Source: Synechococcus sp. CBW1004
GTDB lineage: Bacteria > Cyanobacteriota > Cyanobacteriia > PCC-6307 > Cyanobiaceae
Length of the DNA: 64,000 nt
Direction: 5' to 3'
Assembly (NCBI RefSeq): GCF_015840715.1
Contig: NZ_CP060397.1
Coordinates: forward strand, 372,001-436,000
The position numbers were made by a program, and so were the translations under genes. The number at the start of each line of letters is the position of its first letter. The stretch's first letter is position 1. A model generated the notes under the pieces. The model was given only the letters and a program-made list of their open reading frames with translations. It was not told the origin of the DNA and did no database searches. Shown in pieces: positions 7,341 to 16,044 of the stretch.

Positions 7341-8470
7341 CGGAGCATCTGCGTGGGTCCAGCCAACAAGCTCTCTCCAGCGCGCACGCCCTGGAGGATC
7401 ACCACCCGATCGGCCGACTGTTGCCCCACCACAACGGGCACAGGTTCCACTGCACCACGTTGGTAGCGGAACACCGTCGGTGAGCCGTTCACCACCTGGA
7501 CGGCATCGGCGGGCACCGTGAATCGCTGCTCGGAGGCGGGCACCATCACAAAGGCCGTCACCGCCGTACCGGCAGGCGGCATCGGTGCGTCGACGGTCTG
7601 AGCGCGCACGACGCTCACCCGATTGCCGCTGCCGCTGTCTGGTGCCACCGCCAGCACCCGGGCTCGCAGATCCCTGGCACCGGCCTTCACCCGCAGCAGC
7701 TGGCCGGGTTCCAGATTGGCGGCCAGCAAAGGAGAAACCAGGAAGCGCAATTCACTACCCCGCGCATCGCTGATCTGGGCAACCTCATCTCCCGCCTGCA
7801 GCACAGCACCAGGGGATGCCTTGACGGCGGCGATCTGTCCGCTGATCGGACTTCTGATGGGCAGACGCCCCATGGCGTCGGGCTCTCCCATCACCAGGGC
7901 CTTGGCCGTTGCTGCCCGCGCGGTGCTGGCCGCGGTCACGCTGGCAATCCGCCGGCTTTCCAGCTCCTGCGCCGAGAGGGCGCCTTGCTTGGCCATCGGG
8001 GCAGCGAGCCGGTACTGGTAGGCCAGCGATTGCGCCGTGGCCTGGGCGGCGTCGGCGTCGGCACGCACCACGGCGGCTTCCGGGCTCTGCACCTTGGCGA
8101 TCACCTCGCCGCTGCGCACGGCGGTGCCCGGGGCCACCAGCAGGTGCACGATGCGGCCAGCCACGGGCATGCCCACGCTGGAGCGTGCGCCCACGGCCGC
8201 TTCCACAAAGCCTGAGATCGGCCGTTCCGTGCCGGTGCTGGCTTCCGGGCGAATGATGTGGAGACCCGAGCGCCGCAGTTGCTCCGCGCTCAGGCTGATC
8301 GTGTTGCGGGCGGCGGTTGCTTCTGTGCTCGCCTTGGGCGTGGATGTGGCAGGCCCACCGCTGTGGCGGCCCACGGCGATCCCCAGCAGCAGCGACCCGG
8401 CGATCGCGATGGGCAGGAGGGTGCGGGGCTCGCGCAACCGAGCGGTGATGGCCTGGAGGCTTGAGCTCAT
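7337..8470 (-). CDS. RND efflux periplasmic adaptor subunit (HlyD/CusB type)
   Basis: A 377-residue membrane-fusion protein. After MSSSLQAITARLREPRTLLP comes a membrane anchor (IAIAGSLLLGIAVG), then a lipoyl-like half motif (VGMPVAGRIVHLLVAPGTAV), an alpha-helical hairpin rich in Ala/Gln, the second lipoyl half (IRSPISGQIAAVKASPGAVL) and the beta-barrel/MP domain ending VVILQGVRAGESLLAGPTQM. It links the inner-membrane pump to an outer-membrane channel. The ATG at 8470 overlaps the pump stop as ATGA, which decides it over the longer frame to 8524. No TolC-like gene is in the cassette. Confidence 0.9.
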   Translation of the reverse strand: MSSSLQAITARLREPRTLLPIAIAGSLLLGIAVGRHSGGPATSTPKASTEATAARNTISLSAEQLRRSGLHIIRPEASTGTERPISGFVEAAVGARSSVGMPVAGRIVHLLVAPGTAVRSGEVIAKVQSPEAAVVRADADAAQATAQSLAYQYRLAAPMAKQGALSAQELESRRIASVTAASTARAATAKALVMGEPDAMGRLPIRSPISGQIAAVKASPGAVLQAGDEVAQISDARGSELRFLVSPLLAANLEPGQLLRVKAGARDLRARVLAVAPDSGSGNRVSVVRAQTVDAPMPPAGTAVTAFVMVPASEQRFTVPADAVQVVNGSPTVFRYQRGAVEPVPVVVGQQSADRVVILQGVRAGESLLAGPTQMLR

Positions 8471-11400
8471 GGCTGAGACAGCGCGAGAGAAGGCATGGAG
8501 GTGTGGATCGGCGGCAACAGCCAACGGCCAAAGCGCACATACAGCGCGGGTAGCACCAGCAATGTCAGCGCCGTGGAGGTGATCAGGCCGCCCAGCACCA
8601 CAACGGCCAGGGGCTGCAGGATTTCGTTGCCGGCCCCGAACGCCAGCGCCAACGGCAAGGCACCCAGCGCGGACGAGAGCGCAGTCATCAAGATGGCGTT
8701 GAGGCGCTCCAGGCTTCCCTCACGGATCACCTCGCTCAGGGGTTGCCCATCGGCATGGCGGCGGTTGTAGTTGTCCACCAGCAACAACCCATTGCGCACG
8801 GCGATGCCAAACAGCGTGATGAAGCCGATCAGCGAGGCGATTGATAGCACTCCTCCCGTGAGCAACACGGCCACCACACCGCCAATCAGGGCCAGGGGCA
8901 GATTGAGCATGATCGCCACCGTTGCCGGCAGAGATTTCACCGAGATCACCATCAGCACACTGATCACCACTGCGGCAACAGCGCTGTAGAAGATCAGAGA
9001 CGCGGTTGCCCGTTCTTCTGATTCGAACTGGCCGCCGTAGCGGATCGTGTAGCCCTGAGGCAGTGGCACCTCGCGGGCAATGGTGCGCTGGATGTCTTTG
9101 ACGACAGTGCCGAGCGGCCGGCCGCTGACGTTGGCGGAGACCACGATCATCCGGGACACGTCCTCCCGGTTGACGACGTTGGAGCCCAGGCCTTCGTCGA
9201 TCCAGGCGACGCTGCCCAGCGGCACCGTCATGCCATTGGAGAAAGCCACCGGCACCGAGCGGATCGCCTCCAGGCTTGCGCGCGCGTCTGGCTGGAGCTG
9301 CACCAGCACATCGCTGCGCAGACCGCTTTCCACTACGTGGCCCACCACCTTGCCGTTAAGGGCAATCTCCACGGCCTGCGACAGCTCTTCAATGCTGAGG
9401 CCCAGGGCCGAGGCCAGGGGGCGGTCGTAGTGGATCTGGACCTGGGGGATGGGCAGTTGGGGCTCCAGCTGCAGATCCACCACTCCGGTGATCGGCTTGA
9501 TCGCTGTCTCCACGGCCTCGCCGATGCGGCGCAGCTCGCCCAGATCGGTGCCGTAGATCTTGATCGCGATGGCACTGCGGACCCCGGAGAGCACCTCATC
9601 CATTCGGTGGGAGATGAAGCCGCCGATGTTGGAAGCCACGCCCGGCAGCTTCTGAAACGCCTGCCGCAGTTCGGCAATGGCGGCTGGGCGGTTGGCCATC
9701 GCCCGATCACTGAGTTCCACATCCACATGGGCCAGGTTCACACCCGCACCATCGGCATCACCAGGCGCGCGGCCGGTGCGCACCTGCACCCACTCGAACA
9801 GAGGGTTGTTCTGCAGCGAACGGGTCAGGGCCAGGCCGGCCCGATTGGTCATCTCCAGTGACACCCCCGGGTAGAGCACCATCGAATTCACCAGCGACTT
9901 TTCACGGAACTCAGGCAGAAACACCCGCCCCAGTGCCGGCAGGATGAGGGTGGTGGCGATCACAAGAGCCAGGGCCATGGCCAGCACCCGCTGCGGTGAG
10001 GTCAGGGCCAGATCCAGCACAGGGCGATAGAGGCGCTGGGCCTGGTTGGCGATCCAGGTGTTCTCCTCGTGCAGCTGAACCGGCGCCAGCAGGATGGCGC
10101 AGAGGGCCGGTGACAGGGTCACCGCCACCAGGGTGGAGGCGCCGATGCAGAGCAGGTAGGCCAGGCCCATGGGCGCAAAGATCCGTCCTTCCACGCCGGT
10201 GAGCGAGAAGATCGGCGCGAACACCACCGCAATGATCACGGTGGAGAACAGCACGGGCTGGCGCACCTCCAGCGAGGTGTCAAACACCACTTGCAACGGT
10301 GATTTGGGCGTGCTGCTCGCCTGGTTGCGGCGCAGGCCCCGGTAGCAGTTCTCCATGTCGACGATCGAGTCGTCGACCACCGAACCGATCGCCACCACCA
10401 GCCCGCCCAGGGTCATGGTGTTGATGCCGAGGCCGAGGGCCTTCATCAGCATCAGGCCGATCAGCAGCGAAAGCGGAATGGCGCTGAGGCTGATCACGGC
10501 AGCGCGCCAGTTCATCAGGAACAGCACGATCACCACCGAAACGATCACCACCCCCTGCAGCAGCGACTCGCTCACATTGCGGATAGCGCTGTCGATGAAG
10601 TTGCTCTGACGAAATGTGACGTGGGTCTGCACATCCGCCGGCAGGGTTCGGTTCAGTTCGGCCAGGCGTCGCTCCACCGCGCCGGTCACGGTGGGTGTGT
10701 CCACGTCGGGCTGCTTGGTCACCATCAGCACGACGGCGGGCTTGCCGTTGAAGCTGGCGTCACCCCGTTTGAGCGCTGCGTCGCGTTTGACCTCCGCCAA
10801 GGTGGAAAGCAGCACCGGTTGCCCCTGCTCGTTGCGCACCGCCGCCTCCGCCAGGTCGCTGACTTGCTCGATCTGCCCCATCGGGCGGATCAGCCGCTCC
10901 TGGCCGCCGGCAATCAGGAAGCCTCCGGGGCTGGTGGCCATGGCCTTGGAGACCCCCTCCATCACCGCTTGGAGCGAGACGTTCTGCACCTGCAGTTCGT
11001 GGGGGTCGATCAGCACCTGAAACTGCTGCTCATCACCGCCGTAGATCGTCACCTGGGCCACACCAGGGACCGCCAGGATGGCCTGGCGATAGGAGCGCAG
11101 CACCAGCTGCTGCAGATCCATCAAGGATGTGGCGCCATCGCCTGCCGCCGTGAAGGCCACCTGCAGGATCGTGCCGAGCGGGGACACAAGCGGCGACAGC
11201 TCCGGTGCGGTGGCATTGGCGGGAAGCTGGGTGCTCACCTGCTGCAACCGCTCCGCCACCGACTGGCGAGCGCGGAAGATATCGGCGTTCTGGTGGAACA
11301 CCACCTGCACCATCGACAGGCCCGCCTTGGAGGAGGAGCGCACCGTCTCCACCCCGGGGATGCCGTTCACGGCCGACTCGATCGGCAGGGTGATCCGGGT

Positions 11401-11598
11401 TTCCACCTCCTCGGGCGAGAGGCCATCGGCGCTGGTCTGCACATCCACCTGCGGCGGCGCAAAGGGCGGAAACACATCCAGCGGCATCTGGCTCACGGCC
11501 AGCAGGCCCCAGAGACTGATAACCACCGCAGCGGCCACGATCAGCCAGCGGCGAGCGATCGAAAACCGCAGCGTGGCGTTGAGCAGCCGCTCAAGCAT
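8467..11598 (-). CDS. Heavy-metal efflux RND transporter (CusA/CzcA family)
   Basis: A 1043-residue proton-driven inner-membrane pump of the normal family length. N-terminal helix WLIVAAAVVISLWGLLAVSQ, then the porter domain (MPLDVFPPFAPPQVDVQTSA, SPEEVETRITLPIESAVNGI). The TM4 signature reads VVAIGSVVDDSIVDMENCYR, with acidic residues where CzcA/CusA-type pumps carry their proton-relay residues. This variant differs from both the Cu/Ag form and the classic Zn/Cd/Co form, so the substrate is not fixed by the motif. The operon order (adaptor-like gene, pump, adaptor, His-tail permease) and the divergent RppA/RppB-like regulators resemble the Synechocystis nickel/cobalt nrs locus. It is followed by ATGA coupling to the adaptor and preceded by an eight-base overlap with the gene at 11591. 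Confidence 0.92.
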   Translation of the reverse strand: MLERLLNATLRFSIARRWLIVAAAVVISLWGLLAVSQMPLDVFPPFAPPQVDVQTSADGLSPEEVETRITLPIESAVNGIPGVETVRSSSKAGLSMVQVVFHQNADIFRARQSVAERLQQVSTQLPANATAPELSPLVSPLGTILQVAFTAAGDGATSLMDLQQLVLRSYRQAILAVPGVAQVTIYGGDEQQFQVLIDPHELQVQNVSLQAVMEGVSKAMATSPGGFLIAGGQERLIRPMGQIEQVSDLAEAAVRNEQGQPVLLSTLAEVKRDAALKRGDASFNGKPAVVLMVTKQPDVDTPTVTGAVERRLAELNRTLPADVQTHVTFRQSNFIDSAIRNVSESLLQGVVIVSVVIVLFLMNWRAAVISLSAIPLSLLIGLMLMKALGLGINTMTLGGLVVAIGSVVDDSIVDMENCYRGLRRNQASSTPKSPLQVVFDTSLEVRQPVLFSTVIIAVVFAPIFSLTGVEGRIFAPMGLAYLLCIGASTLVAVTLSPALCAILLAPVQLHEENTWIANQAQRLYRPVLDLALTSPQRVLAMALALVIATTLILPALGRVFLPEFREKSLVNSMVLYPGVSLEMTNRAGLALTRSLQNNPLFEWVQVRTGRAPGDADGAGVNLAHVDVELSDRAMANRPAAIAELRQAFQKLPGVASNIGGFISHRMDEVLSGVRSAIAIKIYGTDLGELRRIGEAVETAIKPITGVVDLQLEPQLPIPQVQIHYDRPLASALGLSIEELSQAVEIALNGKVVGHVVESGLRSDVLVQLQPDARASLEAIRSVPVAFSNGMTVPLGSVAWIDEGLGSNVVNREDVSRMIVVSANVSGRPLGTVVKDIQRTIAREVPLPQGYTIRYGGQFESEERATASLIFYSAVAAVVISVLMVISVKSLPATVAIMLNLPLALIGGVVAVLLTGGVLSIASLIGFITLFGIAVRNGLLLVDNYNRRHADGQPLSEVIREGSLERLNAILMTALSSALGALPLALAFGAGNEILQPLAVVVLGGLITSTALTLLVLPALYVRFGRWLLPPIHTSMPSLALSQP

Positions 11599-12199
11599 CC
11601 GTCTTCTTGCGACGGCTCAGCCAGATCCCACCGCCGATGACCAGCACAGCGGCGCCGGCGCCCACGGCCAGCCCAGGAATCGGCAACCCAGAGCTGGCTG
11701 AAACCGATTCAGGGGCAGAAGCCGTTGTTTCATCCGGCTTGTCGTTCGCCGACGCAGGTTCTGCCTGCTGGGTCTTCCTCGATTCGGCATAGAGCGAAAG
11801 CGCCCCCGTGGTCACCACGTCGTCGGTGGGATCGATGCCTTCCGTCACCACCACCCGATCGCCCTGGTTGGCACCGGTCACCACGTAGACCGGGTCGTAG
11901 GTCTTCTCCGTCTGCACGAACAGCAGGGGTTTGCCATTGGCATCCACCAGCGCCGTGGTTGGCACGCTGAGGCCATCCGGCCCTGACTCTGGCTTCTTGG
12001 TGGCAATGCCCAGGAGGGCGTCACCATCGGCATTGCGCTGCACCTGGCGGGCATCGCCCGTCTGCTGGAACTCGTCTCCATGGCCCACATGCGCCACCGC
12101 GACAGGAGTGGCGACAGGAACGGTGAGCAGGGCAGCGGCCGCGAGACTGGCACCGGCGGTCAGCGGCAGGAGTCGGTTGAGCAAGGCCCACGAAAGCAA
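11591..12199 (-). CDS. Periplasmic adaptor-like protein of the metal-efflux operon
   Basis: A 202-residue protein with a signal-type N-terminus (LLPLTAGASLAAAALLTVPV), the metal-ligand-like AHVGHGDEF, and a region from about 68 to 145 that looks like the C-terminal MP domain of HlyD-family adaptors (LSVPTTALVDANGKPLLFVQ, VYVVTGANQGDRVVVTEGID). An acidic linker follows, then a C-terminal helix (LAVGAGAAVLVIGGGIWL) and KKTDA. It looks like a stand-alone adaptor C-terminus anchored by its own tail. First gene of the operon, divergent from the regulator at 12288. It may help recruit the outer-membrane factor or bind metal; that is inference. Confidence 0.65.
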   Translation of the reverse strand: MLSWALLNRLLPLTAGASLAAAALLTVPVATPVAVAHVGHGDEFQQTGDARQVQRNADGDALLGIATKKPESGPDGLSVPTTALVDANGKPLLFVQTEKTYDPVYVVTGANQGDRVVVTEGIDPTDDVVTTGALSLYAESRKTQQAEPASANDKPDETTASAPESVSASSGLPIPGLAVGAGAAVLVIGGGIWLSRRKKTDA

Positions 12200-12287
12200 C
12201 AGGTGGACGGAGCTTGGCGCAACCGCGATGAAAATCAGGTGAAATCGCTTGTGCTCACTAGCATCTGCCAGCTCAAGCCCCCTGCCG
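12200..12287. promoter_or_regulatory. Divergent promoter region between efflux operon and two-component system
   Basis: Eighty-eight bases separate the ATG of the efflux operon (12199, minus) from that of the response regulator (12288, plus). This is the only place where both operons can be controlled. In the nrs system the regulator binds the equivalent intergenic region. I see no clear direct repeat by eye. Confidence 0.5.
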
Positions 12288-12998
12288 ATGCCGCTGCGGA
12301 TCCTGCTGGTGGAAGACGAGGCGGATCTGGCCGGCGCGATTCAGGCGGTGTTGCAGCAGCAAGGCCATGTGGTGGATCACTGCGGCGATGGCCTTGAGGG
12401 CTGGACCCTGTTGGGCGCCCAGCTGGCTCGCTACGACCTGGCCATCCTGGATTGGATGCTGCCGGCCTTGAGCGGTGTGGAGCTCTGCCGCCGGGCCCGC
12501 TCGGCCGGCTACGAGTTGCCGGTTCTGTTGCTGACCGCTCGCAGCGACACGGCCGATCGAGTGGAGGGACTCGATGCCGGCGCCGACGACTACCTCAGCA
12601 AACCCTTTGCGATGGAGGAATTGCTGGCCCGGATCCGGGCCTTGCAGCGCCGTCAGCCTGCCTACCGGGAACCGCTGTTGGAGGTGGGCTGCTTTCGCCT
12701 CGATCCGGCCAAGGCTGAGTTGCTGGTGAGCACGCCAGGCGGGGAGGTGGCCGTCGAGCTGTCGGCCAAGGAGCAGCAGTTGATGGCCTATTTCATGGAA
12801 CATCCCGGCCAGATCATTCCCGGCTCGCGGCTGCGCCATCAGCTCTGGGATCTGCACCAGGACCCGGTGAGCAATGTGGTGGCGGCCCAGGTGCGGCTGC
12901 TGCGGCGCAAGCTGGCGACCCATGGCCTGCCGTCACCGATCGAAACGGTGCCCAGCAAGGGCTACCGCTTTCAGCCTCAGCTCGATCGGCCGGCATGA
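12288..12998 (+). CDS. rppA: OmpR-family response regulator, RppA/NrsR-like
   Basis: A 236-residue protein starting MPLRILLVEDEADLAGAIQ. The receiver domain has the acidic pair at 10-11, the phospho-acceptor Asp55 (LAILDWMLP), Thr83 (LLTARSD) and Lys105 (YLSKPF). The C-terminal winged helix spans about 135-230 (LSAKEQQLMAYFMEHPGQII, VVAAQVRLLRRKL, IETVPSKGYRF). The pattern YDLAILDWMLP with ALSGVELCRRAR is characteristic of cyanobacterial RppA/NrsR regulators, which sense redox or nickel through their partner kinase. ATG at 12288 is chosen because the receiver begins there. Its stop overlaps the kinase start by four bases, and it diverges from the efflux operon it probably controls. Confidence 0.88.
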   Translation: MPLRILLVEDEADLAGAIQAVLQQQGHVVDHCGDGLEGWTLLGAQLARYDLAILDWMLPALSGVELCRRARSAGYELPVLLLTARSDTADRVEGLDAGADDYLSKPFAMEELLARIRALQRRQPAYREPLLEVGCFRLDPAKAELLVSTPGGEVAVELSAKEQQLMAYFMEHPGQIIPGSRLRHQLWDLHQDPVSNVVAAQVRLLRRKLATHGLPSPIETVPSKGYRFQPQLDRPA

Positions 12999-14383
12999 GC
13001 CCGATGCGTTCCCCGGCGCCTGGGCTGCTCTGGCGTGCGCGTCTGCGTCTGGCAGGCCTGTCCCTGGTGGTGATGGGAGCGCTCCTCTATGCCGCGGGTT
13101 TGACCATGGGCCGGCTGCTGCTGCAGACCCAGGAAACGGCGATCCGACGGGAGCTGCAGACCCTGGCCGGCACCATGCACGACAGCCTCAAGCCCGTGCT
13201 ACCGCGGGATGCCGTGCCCTCCACCAGCCTCGCAGCGGTGCTGCCGGGGCTTTGCCTGGCTGGTGAGGTCTGCCGCCCAGCGCCGGATCTGCTCCATCGC
13301 CATGCGATCAGCGCCACGGATCCCAGTCGCTACAAGCTGCGGGTGCTGGACCACCAGGGGGCCCTGATCGCCCGATCCCCTGGCGACGTACCGGTGGAAT
13401 CAACACCAGAAACCCTGGGCTGGTCACTCAGCAACCCCCACGGAAGGGAGCGGTGGGGCACCTATGCGATCCACCTTCATCACTCCAATGGTTCTGGCGA
13501 ACCGATCTGGGGCTACCTCCAGATTTCACGCAGCCTGGCGGATCTCGATGCGGAGGCCGAGCGGTTGTGGTGGCTGGGCCATGGGGTGTTCCTACTGGCC
13601 ATGGTGGCGATGGCACTGGCCAGCTGGTGGCTGGCGGGTTTGGCGATGGCTCCCTTGCTGGAGGCCTATCGCCGACAGGAGCAATTCAGCGCCGATGTGG
13701 CCCATGAGCTGCGCACGCCCCTGGCCAACCTGCTGGCGCTGGTGGAGGCAGAACAGGGCGCCAGTGCTGCAACGCCAAACGGCAAGGCCGCCCCCAGCCT
13801 GGATCGGGTCCTTGCCCAGGGCCGGCGCCTGCAGCAGCTGATCGCCGATCTGCTGTTGCTGGCCAGCCTGGAGCGACCCTGCCTCCAGAGCCAGAAACAG
13901 AGCTGTGATCTCGCGGAGATCACAGCCGATGTGCTGGAGGACTTCGGCGAGACGGCCGCTGCAGCCCAGGTGAGCCTGGAGCAGGCTCCCTGGATCGCCT
14001 CCGCCTGGGTGTTGGGGGTCGAGTCGGAGCTCAGCCGGCTGGTGATCAACCTGCTGAGCAACGCGATTCAGCACAGCCCTGCGGACACGTCCGTCGTGGT
14101 GGGCCTGGAGCAGCGCGGCCGCGAGATCCGGCTGACGGTCCGTGACCGCGGGCCCGGCATCCCTGCTGCCGAGCAGGAGTGCATCTTTGACCGCTTCACG
14201 CGCCTGGATCCTGCCCGCACCCGCCAGCAGGGAGGCACGGGATTGGGCCTGGCGATCGCCCAGGCCATCGCCCGCCGCCATGGGGGTGTGATCAGCCTCC
14301 AATCCACCCCTGGAGCTGGCAGTTGCTTCTGCCTGGCCGTCCCTCTGGCGGATTCAACCCATCACGGAGAGCAAAGAGCCTGA
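12995..14383 (+). CDS. rppB: Sensor histidine kinase, RppB/NrsS-like
   Basis: A 462-residue inner-membrane kinase. TM1 is at about 20-38 (GLSLVVMGALLYAAGLTMG), followed by a periplasmic sensor loop with two Cys (PGLCLAGEVCRPAPD), TM2 at about 193-220, the H-box with His237 (SADVAHELRTPLANLL), N-box (LVINLLSNAIQHS), G1 (VRDRGPGIP) and G2 (GGTGLGLAIA). Cys residues in the sensor loop could bind metal directly; this is inference. The ATG at 12995 overlaps the regulator stop. All catalytic boxes are intact, so the system looks functional. Confidence 0.9.
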   Translation: MSPMRSPAPGLLWRARLRLAGLSLVVMGALLYAAGLTMGRLLLQTQETAIRRELQTLAGTMHDSLKPVLPRDAVPSTSLAAVLPGLCLAGEVCRPAPDLLHRHAISATDPSRYKLRVLDHQGALIARSPGDVPVESTPETLGWSLSNPHGRERWGTYAIHLHHSNGSGEPIWGYLQISRSLADLDAEAERLWWLGHGVFLLAMVAMALASWWLAGLAMAPLLEAYRRQEQFSADVAHELRTPLANLLALVEAEQGASAATPNGKAAPSLDRVLAQGRRLQQLIADLLLLASLERPCLQSQKQSCDLAEITADVLEDFGETAAAAQVSLEQAPWIASAWVLGVESELSRLVINLLSNAIQHSPADTSVVVGLEQRGREIRLTVRDRGPGIPAAEQECIFDRFTRLDPARTRQQGGTGLGLAIAQAIARRHGGVISLQSTPGAGSCFCLAVPLADSTHHGEQRA

Positions 14384-14402
14384 TCCCTGACTGGATTGCG
14401 GC

Positions 14403-14418
14403 AGAGGGGCGCCCCTCT
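14403..14418. terminator. Perfect 16-bp palindrome between convergent ends
   Basis: AGAGGGGC followed directly by GCCCCTCT lies 20 bases after the kinase stop and touches the stop of the minus-strand ynfA remnant. It may act as a bidirectional terminator, although the stem has no loop of its own and no U-tract follows. Confidence 0.35.
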
Positions 14419-14755
14419 CAGCCCATCAGGATCGTCATTCCGGTGAGGATCACAGCCACCCCGGTGAGATCAAGGGCCGTGAGCGGCACCCCATCCACCA
14501 GCCGTCACCACGCCAGGGCAATCGCCACAACCATCGCGCCAAAGGAGGCGTACACCCGGCGAGCTGCGGTGGGGTGGAAGGTGGGCAGCCATACGTAGAT
14601 CGCCAGGGAGATGGCGGCGGAGATCAGGAGCAGATCGGCCGCTGCTGACGCAGCACCAGGTCGGCTTGGTAACACCCCAGGCTCTCGGCGGCCGCCGTCA
14701 GCAGAAACAGGCTGGTGGTGCGGAACACGGCATGAGCCTCGGGCGAGGACAGCAT
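14418..14755 (-). pseudogene. ynfA: Degraded YnfA-family membrane protein gene
   Basis: The pieces of a YnfA-like four-helix membrane protein of the SMR-related group are present but broken. The N-terminal segment reads FRTTSLFLLTAAAESLGCYQ from ATG 14755. A frameshift near 14640 switches to ADLLLISAAISLAIYVWL, RRVYASFGAMVVAIALAW. An in-frame TGA at 14505-14507 then interrupts it where YnfA proteins carry further Trp residues, followed by RLVDGVPLTALDL and GVAVILTGMTILMG to a stop at 14418. At least two lesions make it non-functional unless the assembly is wrong. It lies at the right end of the metal cassette and was probably part of its transport cargo. Confidence 0.75.
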
Positions 14756-14833
14756 CACTGAGTAGGCGGGCGCCTCTGGGAGTTGGAGCGCTGCACCAAG
14801 CGACCACAGCCGGACAGGGCTGATCCAGTCCCT

Positions 14834-15013
14834 GCCCCACCGGCGCTCTGTGGATCGGCTTCGCGCAGCCCTCCTCATGGTCCGGGCGGCCTCAAGGGCT
14901 GCGCAAGTCAGCCGGACTGGTGCGTTGGCTGCGCTGCGCTCCGCATTGCAGAGGGGGCTGCCCCTTGACCCCGCCCGGCCTGCTTCGGGGTCTCCGCTAC
15001 GCCTGCCATGGCT
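14834..15013 (+). repeat. Intergenic repeat, copy 2 with about 100-bp insertion
   Basis: Bases 14834-14885 match 5093-5144 with two mismatches and 14987-15013 match 5143-5169 exactly. In between, 14886-14986 is extra sequence absent from copy 1. The copy ends at the start codon of the gene at 15008. Together with copy 1 it brackets the metal-efflux cassette in direct orientation. Confidence 0.8.
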
Positions 15014-15205
15014 ACCGAATCCCGCATCCGCGCCTTCCAGCTCCTGAGCTCCCGCACCCTGGGGCTGCTCTGCGAGGAGGCCTCGGCCCACCGCCCTGCT
15101 CCTCTGGAGCGGCTGGAGCTGCTCTGCGCTGATCTCCTCTTTGATCGCCAGCTCCTCAATCCTCACCGGGTGAGCTCCTTCCCCGAGAGCGAGCTGCCCT
15201 TCTGA
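15008..15205 (+). CDS. Small protein upstream of the L,D-transpeptidase
   Basis: A 65-residue protein: MATESRIRAFQLLSSRTLGL, CEEASAHRPAPLERLELLCA, then LLFDRQLLNPHRV. It is soluble, helical and of unknown function. Its stop overlaps the next ATG as TGATG (15203-15207), good evidence that it is translated and coupled to the lysis-type gene. Its start codon lies inside the repeated leader shared with copy 1, and a similar leader precedes the gene at 17047. Confidence 0.55.
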   Translation: MATESRIRAFQLLSSRTLGLLCEEASAHRPAPLERLELLCADLLFDRQLLNPHRVSSFPESELPF

Positions 15206-16044
15206 TGGAGCAGCCCCGGCTGCGGCTGGGGCGCTCTCTTGTGACTGCCGCCGGCGGCCCCAAGCCAGCAATGGCAACAGGGCTCAGCAGCACCACGCCT
15301 ATGGCCAGCCCCATGACCGCCGAGCGGTTCCAGGACCGCTTTGAAGCATTCCGCGGTGAACCCCAGCAGGTCTCCGGCGTCTGGACCCTCCATGCCGCGA
15401 TCGCTGCACTGCCCGGCAGCGAGGCCGTCCTCGAGGAGCAGGCCCCCTGGGCGCTCACCTTCAGCGAGAAACCGGCCGCGCCCCCGGCACCAGCAGTCCC
15501 CAGCGGCGGCCTCGATCCCCGCGGTTCAGAGGAAGCCGGGATGGCGGGCCCGCAGCTGGCAGCTCCCGTCCAGCCCGGGGATTCCTACCTGCTGGTGAAT
15601 GACCGGGACCAGGACATGGAGGCCTACGACCACACCGGGGCCTTCCTCTGGAAGATCCCCTGCCTGGCCCGCGGCCAGGGGAGCGACACCGACTGGACCC
15701 AGAACAGCACCGACACCCCGCCGGGGCTCTACAGGCTTGGCCAGCTCTACCCCGATTACGAGCAGAACCCCAACCCGCCCTGCTCCGATACCGCCATGGG
15801 CTACGGCTGGTATTCCTTCGACATGGAGGAGCTGGAGGGCCAGGAGGTGGCCGTTGGCCGGGCCGGGGTCATGCTCCACGGTGGTGGTTCGGCCTGCGGC
15901 TGGCCCGGCGCCTGGGCAGCGCAGCAGCCCCTGCACCCCACCCTCGGTTGCGTTCGCCTGCACAACGCCGATCTGCGCGACAAGGTGCTGCCCCTCTACC
16001 GGCAGGGCACCGTCTATGTGGGGGTGTTCCAGGAAAAACAGTGA
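15205..16044 (+). CDS. L,D-transpeptidase-fold (YkuD) peptidoglycan enzyme, phage lysis or wall modification
   Basis: A 279-residue protein. Residues 37-90 form a small N-terminal domain (MTAERFQDRFEAFRGEPQQV) and a Pro-rich linker lies at 90-120. The catalytic part runs from about 125: YLLVNDRDQDMEAYDHTG, TPPGLYRLGQLYPD, then MLHGGG with His225 and the nucleophile motif TLGCVRLHN with Cys249 and Arg251. The His-(x)n-GC-x-R signature is that of YkuD transpeptidases, which act on the tetrapeptide stem in the periplasm. Proteins of this type in phage lysis regions may act as peptidoglycan hydrolases or remodelers. The next gene, overlapping by four bases, is holin-like, which supports a lysis cassette. 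Internal Met23, 33 or 37 are alternative starts. Confidence 0.78.
   Translation: MEQPRLRLGRSLVTAAGGPKPAMATGLSSTTPMASPMTAERFQDRFEAFRGEPQQVSGVWTLHAAIAALPGSEAVLEEQAPWALTFSEKPAAPPAPAVPSGGLDPRGSEEAGMAGPQLAAPVQPGDSYLLVNDRDQDMEAYDHTGAFLWKIPCLARGQGSDTDWTQNSTDTPPGLYRLGQLYPDYEQNPNPPCSDTAMGYGWYSFDMEELEGQEVAVGRAGVMLHGGGSACGWPGAWAAQQPLHPTLGCVRLHNADLRDKVLPLYRQGTVYVGVFQEKQ

Noticed and set aside
10621-11640. A 339-codon plus-strand open frame opposite the RND pump
   Set aside because: His/Gln/Arg-rich composition typical of the antisense of a GC-rich membrane protein gene; the pump on the other strand is unequivocal.
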